A DNA stretch of 64,000 nucleotides, from positions 496,001-560,000 of the forward strand of contig NZ_AP024884.1 in NCBI RefSeq assembly GCF_024346955.1. The letters run 5' to 3'. This DNA comes from Vibrio mangrovi (GTDB taxonomy: Bacteria > Pseudomonadota > Gammaproteobacteria > Enterobacterales > Vibrionaceae). The notes below the pieces were generated by a model. The model was not told the origin of the DNA, searched no databases, and worked only from the letters and a program-made list of their open reading frames with translations. Position numbers and translations under genes: made by a program. Shown here in pieces: positions 34,138 through 43,768 of this stretch. How positions within the stretch are numbered: position 1 is the first letter of the stretch; the number at the start of each line of letters is the position of its first letter.

Positions 34138-35277
34138 TCAGGCACCCGGATAGAGACCGAGCCAGCCCGGACTTGGCTCACCCTGAACTTCACCAAAGTA
34201 TAGAGAGAATGTTTGTCGCCATAGCTCAACTTCTTCCCGGTTACGCATAAAGGCCGGGAATGCTTCGAGGTTGGCATTCGGATATTCCCAGATTGGCGCT
34301 AAACCGGCTCTTGGCGCAATATCTGTACGAACCGGCCAGTTCGCATTGCCCTGGAACTCTTCTGACAGTAACCAGCTCATATATAGTTTGGCTGCTTCCA
34401 TATTATTGGCATTTTTTACAATCGCAGCCCGTTGTCCCCATGCCAGGAACGGATCATTTTCTGGCAGAACCCATTTCAGATTGTCACTTGGGTCAGGAAT
34501 TGGTGAGCCGGATGTTCCGATGCCGATCAGTTTCTCCCGCTGACGCACAGCAACTCCCGGAGTATGAGAGCCACGTTTGAAAGAGAGATTCTGCTCAGTC
34601 ATTGCAGCCAGCCAGTCTCTGCCGTAGGTTTCGGTATAGCGTTTGAACAGGAATTCGACGGCATCATCGTCATTCGGATATGATGATGCAATGCTGCCAG
34701 TCCATTGAGCGTTAGCCAGTTCTTCCGGACTTTTAGGTGCACTGCTTCCCAGAGCTTCCTGATCAACGACAAAACTGAACGGAATCACCATCACTGCAGA
34801 CCAGGCTCCGTCAGGATCTCTCAGAGTCGGATAGACATTTTCAAATCCGACAGGTTTGTAGCACTGTAGCCGATCAAAGAATTTCCACCGTTCGAAATCC
34901 TGCAATAACTGAAGCTGTATGACATCAGGTACAACCTGACCAGTTTCATGTTGTGTGTCAAAACGGACATCATGATATTTGCTGTAGTCAACGACGATAG
35001 TGAGGTCTATTTCCGGGAAACGTTGTTTGAAGGCTGCACGCATACCATCCTGTTGTCCGTCGAAATCACCGCCGGCATAAACAACAAGGCGTCCACCTTC
35101 CTGAATTGCTGCCTGATATATCTGATCAAGGGTACGAGTTTCCTCAATTGCGCTTCTGCGACGGGGAATATAAGGATAACCAAATGCTTTTGTCGCACCA
35201 AGAGCAACAGATGCACCTGCTGTTGATTTCAGGAATCGGCGTCTGCTTGACTGAAAAGAATCTTTATCTCGACTCAT
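34138..35277 (-). CDS. Tat-exported ABC-type substrate-binding protein (iron(III)-like family)
   Basis: This is a 379-residue periplasmic binding protein with a twin-arginine signal (SSRRRFLKSTAGASVALGA). The mature part has the features of the extracellular solute-binding family 1/6 used for ferric iron or small organics: GGRLVVYAGGDFDGQQDGM, then PDVIQLQLLQDFERWKFFD. Tat export suggests folding or cofactor loading in the cytoplasm. No permease or ATPase gene is adjacent, so it is an orphan. Its ligand is unknown. It lies upstream of nothing on its strand but is next to the LysR and isocyanide synthase genes, and a role in metal uptake with that product is speculative. Confidence 0.8.
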   Translation of the reverse strand: MSRDKDSFQSSRRRFLKSTAGASVALGATKAFGYPYIPRRRSAIEETRTLDQIYQAAIQEGGRLVVYAGGDFDGQQDGMRAAFKQRFPEIDLTIVVDYSKYHDVRFDTQHETGQVVPDVIQLQLLQDFERWKFFDRLQCYKPVGFENVYPTLRDPDGAWSAVMVIPFSFVVDQEALGSSAPKSPEELANAQWTGSIASSYPNDDDAVEFLFKRYTETYGRDWLAAMTEQNLSFKRGSHTPGVAVRQREKLIGIGTSGSPIPDPSDNLKWVLPENDPFLAWGQRAAIVKNANNMEAAKLYMSWLLSEEFQGNANWPVRTDIAPRAGLAPIWEYPNANLEAFPAFMRNREEVELWRQTFSLYFGEVQGEPSPGWLGLYPGA

Positions 35278-35840
35278 ATTATGAACCTCTCTACCTTTCT
35301 TCTATTCTGCATAGAAATAGTTTGTTGTATGAATAGGATTATATTTTTATAAATGCGAGTATCATCAATACCAATTAATAAATTATTGGTACTGTACTCA
35401 TTTAAATTATATAAGCGACAATGTTTCCTATGCTTCCAGTTAATAACTACACTACAACAATAACAAAGTGAATTGTAATGTATTGAGATAATTGTCATAG
35501 CCATCATTCGAAATGGATGAAGTGAAAATATATCAATCATTTTCAGAATACAACAAACTATTAAATTAAGTTGGATGGATTATTTAATAATAGATGTCAT
35601 TATTTAGGGTGAACTTGTATATTTATATCAATAAATCATCATGAAACTGTGAATAATGATCACAGAGGCAGTAAATTATAGAAGTTTCATCGTCAAGTCA
35701 TTTGGATATGATGGTCAGATTAATAGAATAAGTTTTTTATATATATTTAGACCGTACTATTACTGAGAGTAGGTCATTTCTGACAATAACAGCTATAAGA
35801 TTTTGTTACTCTCTGCTTGTATAGAAGATGCTTGAACACA
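35278..35840. other. AT-rich intergenic region upstream of the binding-protein gene
   Basis: About 560 very AT-rich bases with no gene. CTGTGA/TCACAG (35647-35665) looks like a CRP site but has a 7-bp spacer rather than 6. The region should contain the promoter of the binding-protein gene. Confidence 0.4.
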
Positions 35841-36743
35841 TTAGTTTTCAATCGATTCAGTATTGATTTCCCGCATCAGATGATTGATAAACAGGCGAGT
35901 TCTCATTGGGATATTTTTTCTGGAAGGGTAGAGAATATTAATATTAGGGTTGCGCTGAGACCACTCCGGAAACAGATGAATCAGAGTTGTGTCATCTAGT
36001 TCTTTGATCAGGAAATTAGCGATAAGTCCGATACCGAGTCCTTGCTGAATCATAGAAATGACCCCTAAAGGAGAATTACTCTGATGCTTTGTATCTATTT
36101 GAATTTCCCTATGAATGTTTTCATTCTTATGGGATAGGGTCAATGTGTCGTTGTGAAGACGAGTGAGTGTGACCCAATCATGATTTCTTAAATCTTCCAG
36201 AGTATCAATAAGTTGATGTGTATCCAGATAACGTTGACTGGCATACATCCCCAGCTCGAATGGAGCCAGGATACGGCCAACCAGTGAACAGGGTTTGAGC
36301 TCTCCGATCCGAATGACTAAATCCAGATTGTGTTCAACTGGGTCTTGTAAGCCGTCTTCAAGTTGAATATCAAAATTTACATTCGGAAACTCTTCGTGAA
36401 ACTTCCGGATTAAAGGTGCCAGCAAATAAGTTCCGACATCTACAGTTGTCCCGATACGAATCATTCCTGTGACGGTATTGACCATATTTTCAACAGAGTT
36501 GACCGCTGTTTCTGCAATATGTATCAGAGACTGACTGTTACGGTAGAATACTTCGCCTTCAGTTGTCAGACTGATTTTCCGGGTTGTTCGGTGTAAAAGC
36601 CGGACATTAAGATTGCTTTCCAATAATGAAATTTGTTCACTGACTTTTGATTTTGCCATCCCTAGCATTTGTCCTGCCTGAGTAAAAGAACCACATTCAA
36701 CAACTTTGTTAAATATCGCAATTCGTTTTAAATTATCTAACAT
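35841..36743 (-). CDS. LysR family transcriptional regulator
   Basis: This is a 300-residue LysR-type regulator. The N-terminal winged helix-turn-helix is clear (FNKVVECGSFTQAGQMLGMAKSKVSEQISLLESNLNVRLLHRTTRKISLT), followed by the two-lobed co-inducer domain (DVGTYLLAPLIRKFHEEFPNVNFDI). It is divergent from the isocyanide synthase fusion gene with 382 bases between them, the usual arrangement for a LysR regulator and its target. Confidence 0.92.
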   Translation of the reverse strand: MLDNLKRIAIFNKVVECGSFTQAGQMLGMAKSKVSEQISLLESNLNVRLLHRTTRKISLTTEGEVFYRNSQSLIHIAETAVNSVENMVNTVTGMIRIGTTVDVGTYLLAPLIRKFHEEFPNVNFDIQLEDGLQDPVEHNLDLVIRIGELKPCSLVGRILAPFELGMYASQRYLDTHQLIDTLEDLRNHDWVTLTRLHNDTLTLSHKNENIHREIQIDTKHQSNSPLGVISMIQQGLGIGLIANFLIKELDDTTLIHLFPEWSQRNPNINILYPSRKNIPMRTRLFINHLMREINTESIEN

Positions 36744-37125
36744 GACTGTTCCTCTATTATTAACAGTGCGTTCCTATTTTTACATCTAGTAAACACAGAT
36801 GTCCATGCTAATAATACGGATTCATCTGTATTATTAGACTTTTTACTGCTGTCGAAGTGATAAATTAAAAATACATTTCGTAACCATTCATTAGTTACTG
36901 GTTATAAATTTTACTTTTTACCGATCATATTGTTTATTTTTAGGTTGCTGTTTATTTTGTCATTAGTAAAGTGGCCGAAAATAATTGTTAGTTTTATTTT
37001 TAAATCAATAATTATATTTGTATCTAGTGTGGGTAGGGGTAATTGTAAGTAGTCGTAAATATATGATATTCGAACAGTTGGTAGTTATTTATGTTCGCAC
37101 TACTATTAATATAAGGAATAAAGTT
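36744..37125. other. Divergent AT-rich promoter region between lysR and the isocyanide synthase gene
   Basis: No gene seen. The region is about three-quarters A+T by eye and should hold both promoters and the LysR site. I could not single out a convincing T-N11-A box. Confidence 0.4.
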
Positions 37126-39018
37126 ATGCTGGATAACAAAAAAGAACGTCAGATAGAAGAAATTACATTTATATTACTTAATCAGTTAATTGCGCAATAT
37201 GATGCCAATATTCATGGCTTACTGAAGTTGAAGGCTCAGGTCAAGAAGTTTGTGACCGAAGAGAAACCAGTTCAACTATTACTTCCAGCATTTCCATGTA
37301 AAACCAATAACTTAGATAAGGTGTATAGCCATACGCCAGATCTGGGTGAGTATCTGGTTTTACGGAAATTCGTGAAAGCAATTCGTGATATTCAGGCAAT
37401 TTATGAGCCTGGAATTACCTTCTATATATTCTCTGATTATCATACATTTTCTGACTATATTGCCGTTGATCTTGAGCATCATTATGAGTACTCGGATCAT
37501 CTGCGTAATATGGTTGAAAGAATGAACTGTAGTGATTCACTGAAAATTGTGAATTTTGAACACTTCCCTGAATTTGATGATCTGGAAGATTATGAATACT
37601 TCCGGGGATTAAAAGATAAGTTTGGTGAACCGGGCTATGAAGAGAACTTCGCAGAACTGAAGCTGAGAGACAATAAGATGAACAGTACCTATCTTGGTCT
37701 GAAAAAGTTCATGAATCAGGATCAGTGCCATGTACTTGCCGAACTGTCCACGAAAAAGCGCCGTCTGCGACTTGCTGAAATTGCAAAAGGTATGATGGTT
37801 CAGGGGCGGGCGCTGGATAATTTTCTCAATAAGAAATTTCCGGATTGTATTCGTCTGAGTATCCACCAGCATGCAATGGTCGGTAAAAAATACTCACTTT
37901 ATCTGTTTGATGAGCGGGCGTTCAAAACCCCATGGCACTGCGCGATGATGTTTGATGCGGCTACTGGCCAGTTTACTGCCGATACCCGGCAAAGTCATTT
38001 TGGACGGGGTGGTGTTCTGGTCCCTGTAACATATGAGAACCGCTCCTGGTGTTACATCCGGTTGTCGGCAAAGAACCCGGAAGACGAACAGTTACTCAGT
38101 CAGGTTAAAGCTGTACTTTACCGTGAGAAATTCGGACTGATGCTGATTAGTGAAGATGCTTCTTGTCCGGTTTCAGCCATTGCCCATCAGGATTTGCAGA
38201 ATCTGATCAAAGAGTTCGGTACTGTGGTGCTCAGAGGATTTAAAGCATTTGCTGAACCTAACGATCTGGAGCACTGGTATGGGCAGCGCGGGGCTCTTGT
38301 TCCGTGGAAATTTGGTTACACACATATGATTACACCTGTCGAAGGCCATCAGGGAAAACCCAGCTCTTCTGCTGACTCTCAGGAAGCTCTGCCAATGCAC
38401 TGGGATCTGTTGTGTCCTCCACCTTATATGGGCATCGATCAGGAACGATATCAGTATGAGGATTTCACACCGAACGAATTTGCACTCTATTGTCACAGAA
38501 ATGAACCGGTTGATGCAGAAATCCACGGGCTGAATCTCACAACTGATACTGCACTGGCTGCTCTGCGTATTCATGGCCGCGAGCGGGAACAACTGAGAAA
38601 TACGGTATTACGTTATTCAACCCGGGAAAGTTACTTTGGAGGCGATAGTAAATCCTATCCTCTGCTGATGACTTGTCCGTGGACAGGACAAGATACTATT
38701 CGCTGGTGGGAAATGTGGGATGACCGGGATCACGCTGGTGCATTACAGCCTAACTATTCAGCGATCGAAAAGTCAGATGATTACGATGATATGAATGCAC
38801 TGGAAGATCGCATGCTGGAGATCTGTATGGATCCGGTCGTGTGCTTCAGACATCAGTTCAGTAACGGCGATTTGGTCCTACTGAATAACCACACGACCAT
38901 CCATGCCCGGACGGCGTTTGAGGGATATCGGGAAATGTGGCGGATTCAGCTTCAGCCTGATTCGGTCAACTCTCCGTGGCAGCCGCATAATCTGGTTGAA
39001 CTGGAACAGGCCAGTTAA
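37126..39018 (+). CDS. Fused isocyanide synthase and Fe(II)/2-oxoglutarate oxygenase (PvcA-PvcB / IsnA-IsnB)
   Basis: This 630-residue protein joins two steps of isonitrile biosynthesis. Residues 1 to about 330 are a PvcA/Dit1-type isocyanide synthase, which converts an amino acid (tyrosine or tryptophan in known cases) to its isonitrile (LLLPAFPCKTNNLDKV, YEPGITFYIFSDYHTF, IRLSIHQHAMVGKKYSLYL, PWHCAMMFD). Residues about 345-630 are a TauD/PvcB oxygenase with the iron-binding HxD (H425, D427 in PMHWDLL) and distal His (H593 in NHTTIHAR), which oxidatively decarboxylates the product. The ATG at 37126 has AAGGA 8 bases upstream; the longer frame from 37018 lacks one. In known clusters the two enzymes are separate genes. 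No tailoring gene is adjacent. Confidence 0.88.
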   Translation: MLDNKKERQIEEITFILLNQLIAQYDANIHGLLKLKAQVKKFVTEEKPVQLLLPAFPCKTNNLDKVYSHTPDLGEYLVLRKFVKAIRDIQAIYEPGITFYIFSDYHTFSDYIAVDLEHHYEYSDHLRNMVERMNCSDSLKIVNFEHFPEFDDLEDYEYFRGLKDKFGEPGYEENFAELKLRDNKMNSTYLGLKKFMNQDQCHVLAELSTKKRRLRLAEIAKGMMVQGRALDNFLNKKFPDCIRLSIHQHAMVGKKYSLYLFDERAFKTPWHCAMMFDAATGQFTADTRQSHFGRGGVLVPVTYENRSWCYIRLSAKNPEDEQLLSQVKAVLYREKFGLMLISEDASCPVSAIAHQDLQNLIKEFGTVVLRGFKAFAEPNDLEHWYGQRGALVPWKFGYTHMITPVEGHQGKPSSSADSQEALPMHWDLLCPPPYMGIDQERYQYEDFTPNEFALYCHRNEPVDAEIHGLNLTTDTALAALRIHGREREQLRNTVLRYSTRESYFGGDSKSYPLLMTCPWTGQDTIRWWEMWDDRDHAGALQPNYSAIEKSDDYDDMNALEDRMLEICMDPVVCFRHQFSNGDLVLLNNHTTIHARTAFEGYREMWRIQLQPDSVNSPWQPHNLVELEQAS

Positions 39019-39059
39019 TTCTGGAATTGGTGAATTTCAGCGGTTAATTTCCTGAGAAT

Positions 39060-39096
39060 AATCAATAAGGCTGTATTAGTTGCAGCCTTATTGATT
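39060..39096. terminator. Hairpin after the isocyanide synthase gene
   Basis: Stem ATCAATAAGGCTG/CAGCCTTATTGAT, 14 bp with flanking A/T, 9-nt loop. It lies between convergent genes with no strong T-tract. Confidence 0.7.
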
Positions 39097-39144
39097 CACC
39101 TGATTTTTACGACTTGGTTTGGACAGTTGACTTCGACAAAGTGT

Positions 39145-39675
39145 TTAGTCGGCATAACCGCTACCTATGGCTCTGAAGGGCATTTTCAGCCCCAGTTCCG
39201 GTACCTGTAATCCGACCCAGGCCGGGAAGGTATTACTGTTTGGCCCCGGAAACAGCGTATATTCATTGGCCCACGGATAATGTTGGATTACCGAAGTAAT
39301 TTGGGGAATGAGCCGGGCAGCTTTGGTTCCCTGAACGGATAGCACTTTTTCCGGTCTGGCACCATACCAGTAACGATCCGGATTTTTCGTCTGATAGTGA
39401 TCCAAAGCCGGACGACCCTGATTCAGCCGCCAGCCGACCACTTCGTAAACGGTATACTCAGGTGCATTTTCCGGTTTAAGGGCAATCCAGGTATGGACGG
39501 CGAACCAACCGCGCCAGCTATACGCATCGGCAGCATAGACTTCAATCACTGCGTCTTTTTCCTGTTCCGGTTGCGGAGCGATTCCTGCCGGTTCGCGGCT
39601 GGCCGTACGCCAGTCTCCGCCACTACAACTGATAACACCGATGACAAGAAACAGAATGAAAAGGTATTTGAGCAT
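39145..39675 (-). CDS. DUF3750-like lipoprotein
   Basis: The 176-residue product begins with a lipoprotein signal (YLFILFLVIGVISC, lipobox Cys at residue 17) and continues with a domain of the DUF3750 kind (DAYSWRGWFAVHTWIALKPE, VYEVVGWRLNQG, HYPWANEYTLFPGPNSNTF). The conserved His, Cys-free core and aromatic residues suggest a peptidase-like or NlpC-like fold, but no function is established for DUF3750. It is predicted to sit in the outer or inner membrane facing the periplasm. It is monocistronic. Confidence 0.75.
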   Translation of the reverse strand: MLKYLFILFLVIGVISCSGGDWRTASREPAGIAPQPEQEKDAVIEVYAADAYSWRGWFAVHTWIALKPENAPEYTVYEVVGWRLNQGRPALDHYQTKNPDRYWYGARPEKVLSVQGTKAARLIPQITSVIQHYPWANEYTLFPGPNSNTFPAWVGLQVPELGLKMPFRAIGSGYAD

Positions 39676-40196
39676 GTTCTCAGTCTCCTAATGCAACATG
39701 TGACTTATCTGTACACAGTACTATAACCATTCAGCCAGAAAAAGACGCAATTCTGTATTTCAGTTTAATAATAATTCTGTCTTTTCCTGTCATGGTATTT
39801 TTCTTCTTCAGTAGCAGAGAGTTATGGTTTCTGGACGAGAGAAAATTTTATTCATTGATTTAATTGATATTTTTTTAAAACAATTCGTTGAGCCACTTCA
39901 AAAAATGGATATTTTTATAAAAAATAGTGAATATAAAAATAGTAACCATAAGCATTTAATAGCATAAATAGTCACATCTGGATGATCTTGAGGTGCAGGC
40001 AATGCAGAGACTTTGTTTATCTCTGTGCTGGATTGGTTTCCTGAAGTTGTCCGGATAAGTAAGAAGTCAGCCATCATAAATTCATCGATTATCCGATGAA
40101 ATGTGTGAATGCTTCTCTTTCTTTAAGGTCAGGTAAGTATTCCGTGTTGATGTGCTTGATAGTTTTAAAAATATAATTTAAAGCGAAAGGATAATA
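39676..40196. other. Intergenic region between the DUF3750 gene and the esterase gene
   Basis: About 520 AT-rich bases with no gene or clear structure; it must hold the two divergent promoters. Confidence 0.4.
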
Positions 40197-41933
40197 ATGA
40201 AATATCATCATTTTATGAAAACGTTGGTTCTGTTAGCCCCGATGTGGGTAGCAGGAGGCGCAAACGCTCAGAATATTCAAAATGCTCAGCAAGGTGTTTG
40301 GCATCATCACCATCCATCTCCGGCAGTTGGTGCTAAATTAAGCCGTGACTGTGCAAGCTTAAGCAGCTTTGAATTTCCTAATACGACTATCACCGGTGTA
40401 AGTACTGTTGCGAAAGGAGAGCTTCAGATTGCCGGTAAAGATGTCGGTGAACACTGTCTGGTTGAAGGGAAAATGTTTGAACGGGTCAGTTCAGTCGATG
40501 GCGAAACTTATGCGATCGGGTTCGAAATGCGTTTACCTAAGGACTGGAACGGGCGATTCATGTATCAGGCTAACGGTGGACTGGATGGAAATCTCATTCA
40601 GGCGGACGGCATCGAAATTAGTGGCGGCGGCCCTTTGAATCATCCACTGTATAAAGGGTTTGCAATTATCAGTTCTGATGCTGGTCATAGTAATTTTGCT
40701 TTCGGTGTTGATCCTCAGGCCCGTTTAGATTACGGATATCAGGCAGAACAGAAATTGACCCCTATGGCAAAATTACTGGTCGCAACGGCTTATGGTAAAC
40801 TCCCTGATTACTCTTATTTTGCCGGTGGTTCCAACGGCGGACGCCATACGATGGTCGCGGCTTCCCGTATGCCGGAACAGTATGATGGTTTCCTTGCTCT
40901 TAGCCCGGGATTCCATTTACCGAAAGCGGCGATCGCACAACTTTATGCTGCACAGCGCTTTGCTGAAATTGCTCCGGATAAGAACGATCTGAGTACAGCA
41001 TTCAATGACATGGAACGGCGCGTCGTTGCTGATGCGATTCTGGCAAAATGTGACGCTCTGGACGGACTGGCCGATGGTATGGTTTTTGACACCAAAGGTT
41101 GTGAAGCTGCTTTTGATTTGCAGCGTGATGTACCAGTTTGCGAATCCGGACGGGATGGTACATGTCTGACTCAAGAGCAGAAAGATGCTGTTGATGACAT
41201 ATTCTCTGGTGCAAGAACAAGCAAAGGACAGCTGATTTATTCCCCATTTGTGTACGATCCGGGATTAATGAGCTGGCTGTGGGGAGCGCAGAAATTTACC
41301 AGTACGGTCACTTTAGATCCGGTCGCGGTTGGTACAGTGTTTATGACGCCTCCTTATGAACATCCTGAAGAACTGGAAACTCCTGAAGGAGCGAGGAAAT
41401 TTGCGCTTAATTTTGACATCGATAACAATGTTCACAGAATTTTTAAGACAACAGATGTCTATCGTGACAGTTCAATGTCATTTATGACACCACCTGATGA
41501 AACTAATCTCAGCCGCTTAAAATACAGTGGCGGTAAAATGATGGTGATCATTGGTGATGCCGATGCGATGTTCTCCTCGAAAGATACTGAAGTCTGGTAC
41601 GACAAAGTGAGAGCAAGAAACTATGATGCTCGTAGTTTTGTCCGTTTCTTCCGTATCCCGGGAATGGGGCATACAAGAAGTGGTATTGCTGCGGATCAGT
41701 ATGATTCTATCGATAAATTAGTTGAATGGGTTGAGCAGGGCATTGCTCCGGATTCTTTCATTACTCAGGCTCGTGGTGAAGGAAACCCTGGTGGCGTGAA
41801 CCGGGAAATTCCTGCCGACTGGGCTGCGGACCGGACCCGTCCTATCTGTGCTTACCCGAATGTTGCTGTCTATAGTGGATTTGGTGACTCAGAAAAAGCG
41901 GACAGTTTTGTGTGTAAGGAAATTACTCACTAA
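40197..41933 (+). CDS. Secreted tannase/feruloyl esterase family protein
   Basis: This is an alpha/beta-hydrolase of the tannase family, 578 residues, with a Sec signal peptide ending near GGANAQ. The nucleophilic serine lies in FAGGSNGGRHTM (about residue 207) and the catalytic histidine in PGMGHTRSG. Several cysteines (DCASL, EHCLVEG, KCDALDG, GRDGTCLT, RPICAYP) fit the disulfides known in feruloyl esterases. It probably hydrolyses aromatic carboxylic esters outside the cell. AAAGG lies 6 bases before the ATG; a second in-frame ATG at 40215 precedes the hydrophobic signal. A strong terminator follows. Confidence 0.9.
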   Translation: MKYHHFMKTLVLLAPMWVAGGANAQNIQNAQQGVWHHHHPSPAVGAKLSRDCASLSSFEFPNTTITGVSTVAKGELQIAGKDVGEHCLVEGKMFERVSSVDGETYAIGFEMRLPKDWNGRFMYQANGGLDGNLIQADGIEISGGGPLNHPLYKGFAIISSDAGHSNFAFGVDPQARLDYGYQAEQKLTPMAKLLVATAYGKLPDYSYFAGGSNGGRHTMVAASRMPEQYDGFLALSPGFHLPKAAIAQLYAAQRFAEIAPDKNDLSTAFNDMERRVVADAILAKCDALDGLADGMVFDTKGCEAAFDLQRDVPVCESGRDGTCLTQEQKDAVDDIFSGARTSKGQLIYSPFVYDPGLMSWLWGAQKFTSTVTLDPVAVGTVFMTPPYEHPEELETPEGARKFALNFDIDNNVHRIFKTTDVYRDSSMSFMTPPDETNLSRLKYSGGKMMVIIGDADAMFSSKDTEVWYDKVRARNYDARSFVRFFRIPGMGHTRSGIAADQYDSIDKLVEWVEQGIAPDSFITQARGEGNPGGVNREIPADWAADRTRPICAYPNVAVYSGFGDSEKADSFVCKEITH

Positions 41934-41974
41934 GCTGAGTTTATCGAATGTCAGTGATTTCTGACGATTAAAAC

Positions 41975-42004
41975 AACGGGCTCCATTTCAGGAGCCCGTT
42001 TTTT
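41975..42004. terminator. Terminator between esterase and ahpF
   Basis: Stem AACGGGCTCC/GGAGCCCGTT with a 6-nt loop, followed by T6. Confidence 0.92.
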
Positions 42005-42077
42005 ATGGCAAGTGTTTTTATTACTGATAGCTGTATTATGACAATAATTTTATCATGGTCAGCTTTTATCACCGGGA

Positions 42078-43646
42078 TTAGCCTTGGTGACGAATCAGAT
42101 AATCAAATGCACCGAGGCTGGCTTTTGCACCTTCACCCATGGCGATGATGATTTGCTTGTAAGGGACCGTTGTTGCATCCCCGGCAGCGAATACACCCGG
42201 CATACTGGTATCACCACGGCTGCCAATTTCGATTTCGCCTCTGGCAGACAGCGTTACATCAGAATCTTTCAGCCATTCAGTGTTCGGAACCAGACCAATC
42301 TGGACGAAAATTCCGGACAACAATACTGTTTTGATTTCATCAGTATTTCTGTCTTTATATTTCAGCCCGGTAACGCGTTTTCCGTCTCCGATGACTTCGG
42401 TTGTCTGAGCCATGGTGATGATATCGATGTTCGGTAAAGAGTTTGCTTTATCGATCAGCACCTGATCGGCACGTAATACATCAGCGAATTCAAGTACGGT
42501 GACATGTTCGACGATGCCGGCCAGATCGATTGCCGCTTCAATACCGGAGTTGCCACCACCGATGACAGCGGTTTTCTTACCTTTAAACAGTGGACCATCA
42601 CAATGTGGGCAGTATGCTACACCTTTATTCCGGTATTCCTGCTCTCCGGGAACATTCATTTCTCTCCAGCGGGCTCCGGGGCTGAGAATGACACTTTTAC
42701 TTTTCAGGGTTGCGCCACTTTCAAGGTTTACATGGATGTAACCATCTTCAGTGAATTCTGCGCCCATCAGCTTGTCAGCCTGCTGATCGGTAACTACATC
42801 CACATTATATTCCTTCAGGTGTTCACCCATATCCGCAGCAAGCTTCGGACCTTCCGTTCTTTTGACAGAGATAAAGTTTTCGATTGCCATCGTGTCCATC
42901 ACCTGACCGCCGAGACGTTTGGCAACGATACCGGTCCGGATCCCTTTACGGGCGGCATAAACGGCTGCTGCACCACCGGCTGGACCACCGCCGACAACCA
43001 GAACATCGTAAGGATCTTTTTCATTGATGCTGGCCGCTGCTTTCTCTGCTGCGCCGTCATCTACTTTTGCCAGGATTTCAGCCAGTGACATCCGTCCCTG
43101 CCCGAACAATTCACCATTGACGAAGACACTCGGAACCGCAAGGATATCGCGCTGTTTCACTTCATCCTGGAACAGAGCTCCATCGATCATGGTGACACGA
43201 ATATCAGGGTTAATCGCTGCCATCATGTTGAACGCCTGTACGACATCAGGACAATTCTGGCATGAGAGTGAAATAAAGATTTCAACATCCAGTTCTTTAT
43301 GTAACTGGGCAATCTGTTCGATGGTTTCGGCTTCGATCTTCATCGGATGGCCACCGGAATGCAGCAGTGCTAAAACCAAAGATGTGAATTCATGTCCCAT
43401 CGGAACTCCGGCAAAACGGAGTTGAGTGCCTTTTTGCGGATTAGTTACAGCCATGACCGGCTTACGTTCGCTGGCCGCATCGTCACGGACTACCGAGACA
43501 TGATCGCTTAATGTTTCGATTTCTTCAGCCAGTGCAAGAATTTCCTGGGATGCCTTGCTTTCATCTAGGCTGACCACTAACCGGACATCTTCTTTTAAAT
43601 TACTGAGGTACTGTTTTAATTGTTGTTTGATCGCTTGGTCTAGCAT
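42078..43646 (-). CDS. ahpF: Alkyl hydroperoxide reductase subunit F
   Basis: AhpF is the NADH-dependent flavoprotein that reduces AhpC. It has a thioredoxin-fold N-terminal domain with redox CxxC (SCQNCPDVVQ), an FAD-binding GGGPAGGAAAVYAARKG, the second redox pair CPHCDGPLF and the NADH-binding GGGNSGIEAAIDLAG. The ATG at 43646 has AAGGTG 8 bases upstream; a TTG two codons earlier opens the frame. It follows ahpC on the same strand after 122 bases that contain a large hairpin. The length of 522 residues is normal. Confidence 0.95.
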   Translation of the reverse strand: MLDQAIKQQLKQYLSNLKEDVRLVVSLDESKASQEILALAEEIETLSDHVSVVRDDAASERKPVMAVTNPQKGTQLRFAGVPMGHEFTSLVLALLHSGGHPMKIEAETIEQIAQLHKELDVEIFISLSCQNCPDVVQAFNMMAAINPDIRVTMIDGALFQDEVKQRDILAVPSVFVNGELFGQGRMSLAEILAKVDDGAAEKAAASINEKDPYDVLVVGGGPAGGAAAVYAARKGIRTGIVAKRLGGQVMDTMAIENFISVKRTEGPKLAADMGEHLKEYNVDVVTDQQADKLMGAEFTEDGYIHVNLESGATLKSKSVILSPGARWREMNVPGEQEYRNKGVAYCPHCDGPLFKGKKTAVIGGGNSGIEAAIDLAGIVEHVTVLEFADVLRADQVLIDKANSLPNIDIITMAQTTEVIGDGKRVTGLKYKDRNTDEIKTVLLSGIFVQIGLVPNTEWLKDSDVTLSARGEIEIGSRGDTSMPGVFAAGDATTVPYKQIIIAMGEGAKASLGAFDYLIRHQG

Positions 43647-43706
43647 GTTCAATTACACCTTTTCTTTTGAAGAGAGTGACCACTCTAGATAAATTCAGGT
43701 TGGGGG

Positions 43707-43754
43707 GAGAGCAAACCGGGTGCGTTGGTCGTATGGTACACCCGGCAAGCTCTC
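43707..43754. promoter_or_regulatory. Long hairpin between ahpC and ahpF
   Basis: GAGAGC-aaa-CCGGGTG (43707-43722) pairs with CACCCGG-caa-GCTCTC (43739-43754). The two perfect helices of 7 and 6 bp are separated by a symmetrical 3x3 internal loop, with a 16-nt apical loop. It may protect or attenuate the ahpC transcript. Confidence 0.6.
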
Positions 43755-43768
43755 AAATCAGAAAGTCG

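Noticed and set aside
35647..35665. CTGTGA-N7-TCACAG resembling a CRP site
   Set aside because: The spacer between TGTGA and TCACA is 7 bp, but CRP sites need 6 bp. It is kept only as an intergenic hairpin.
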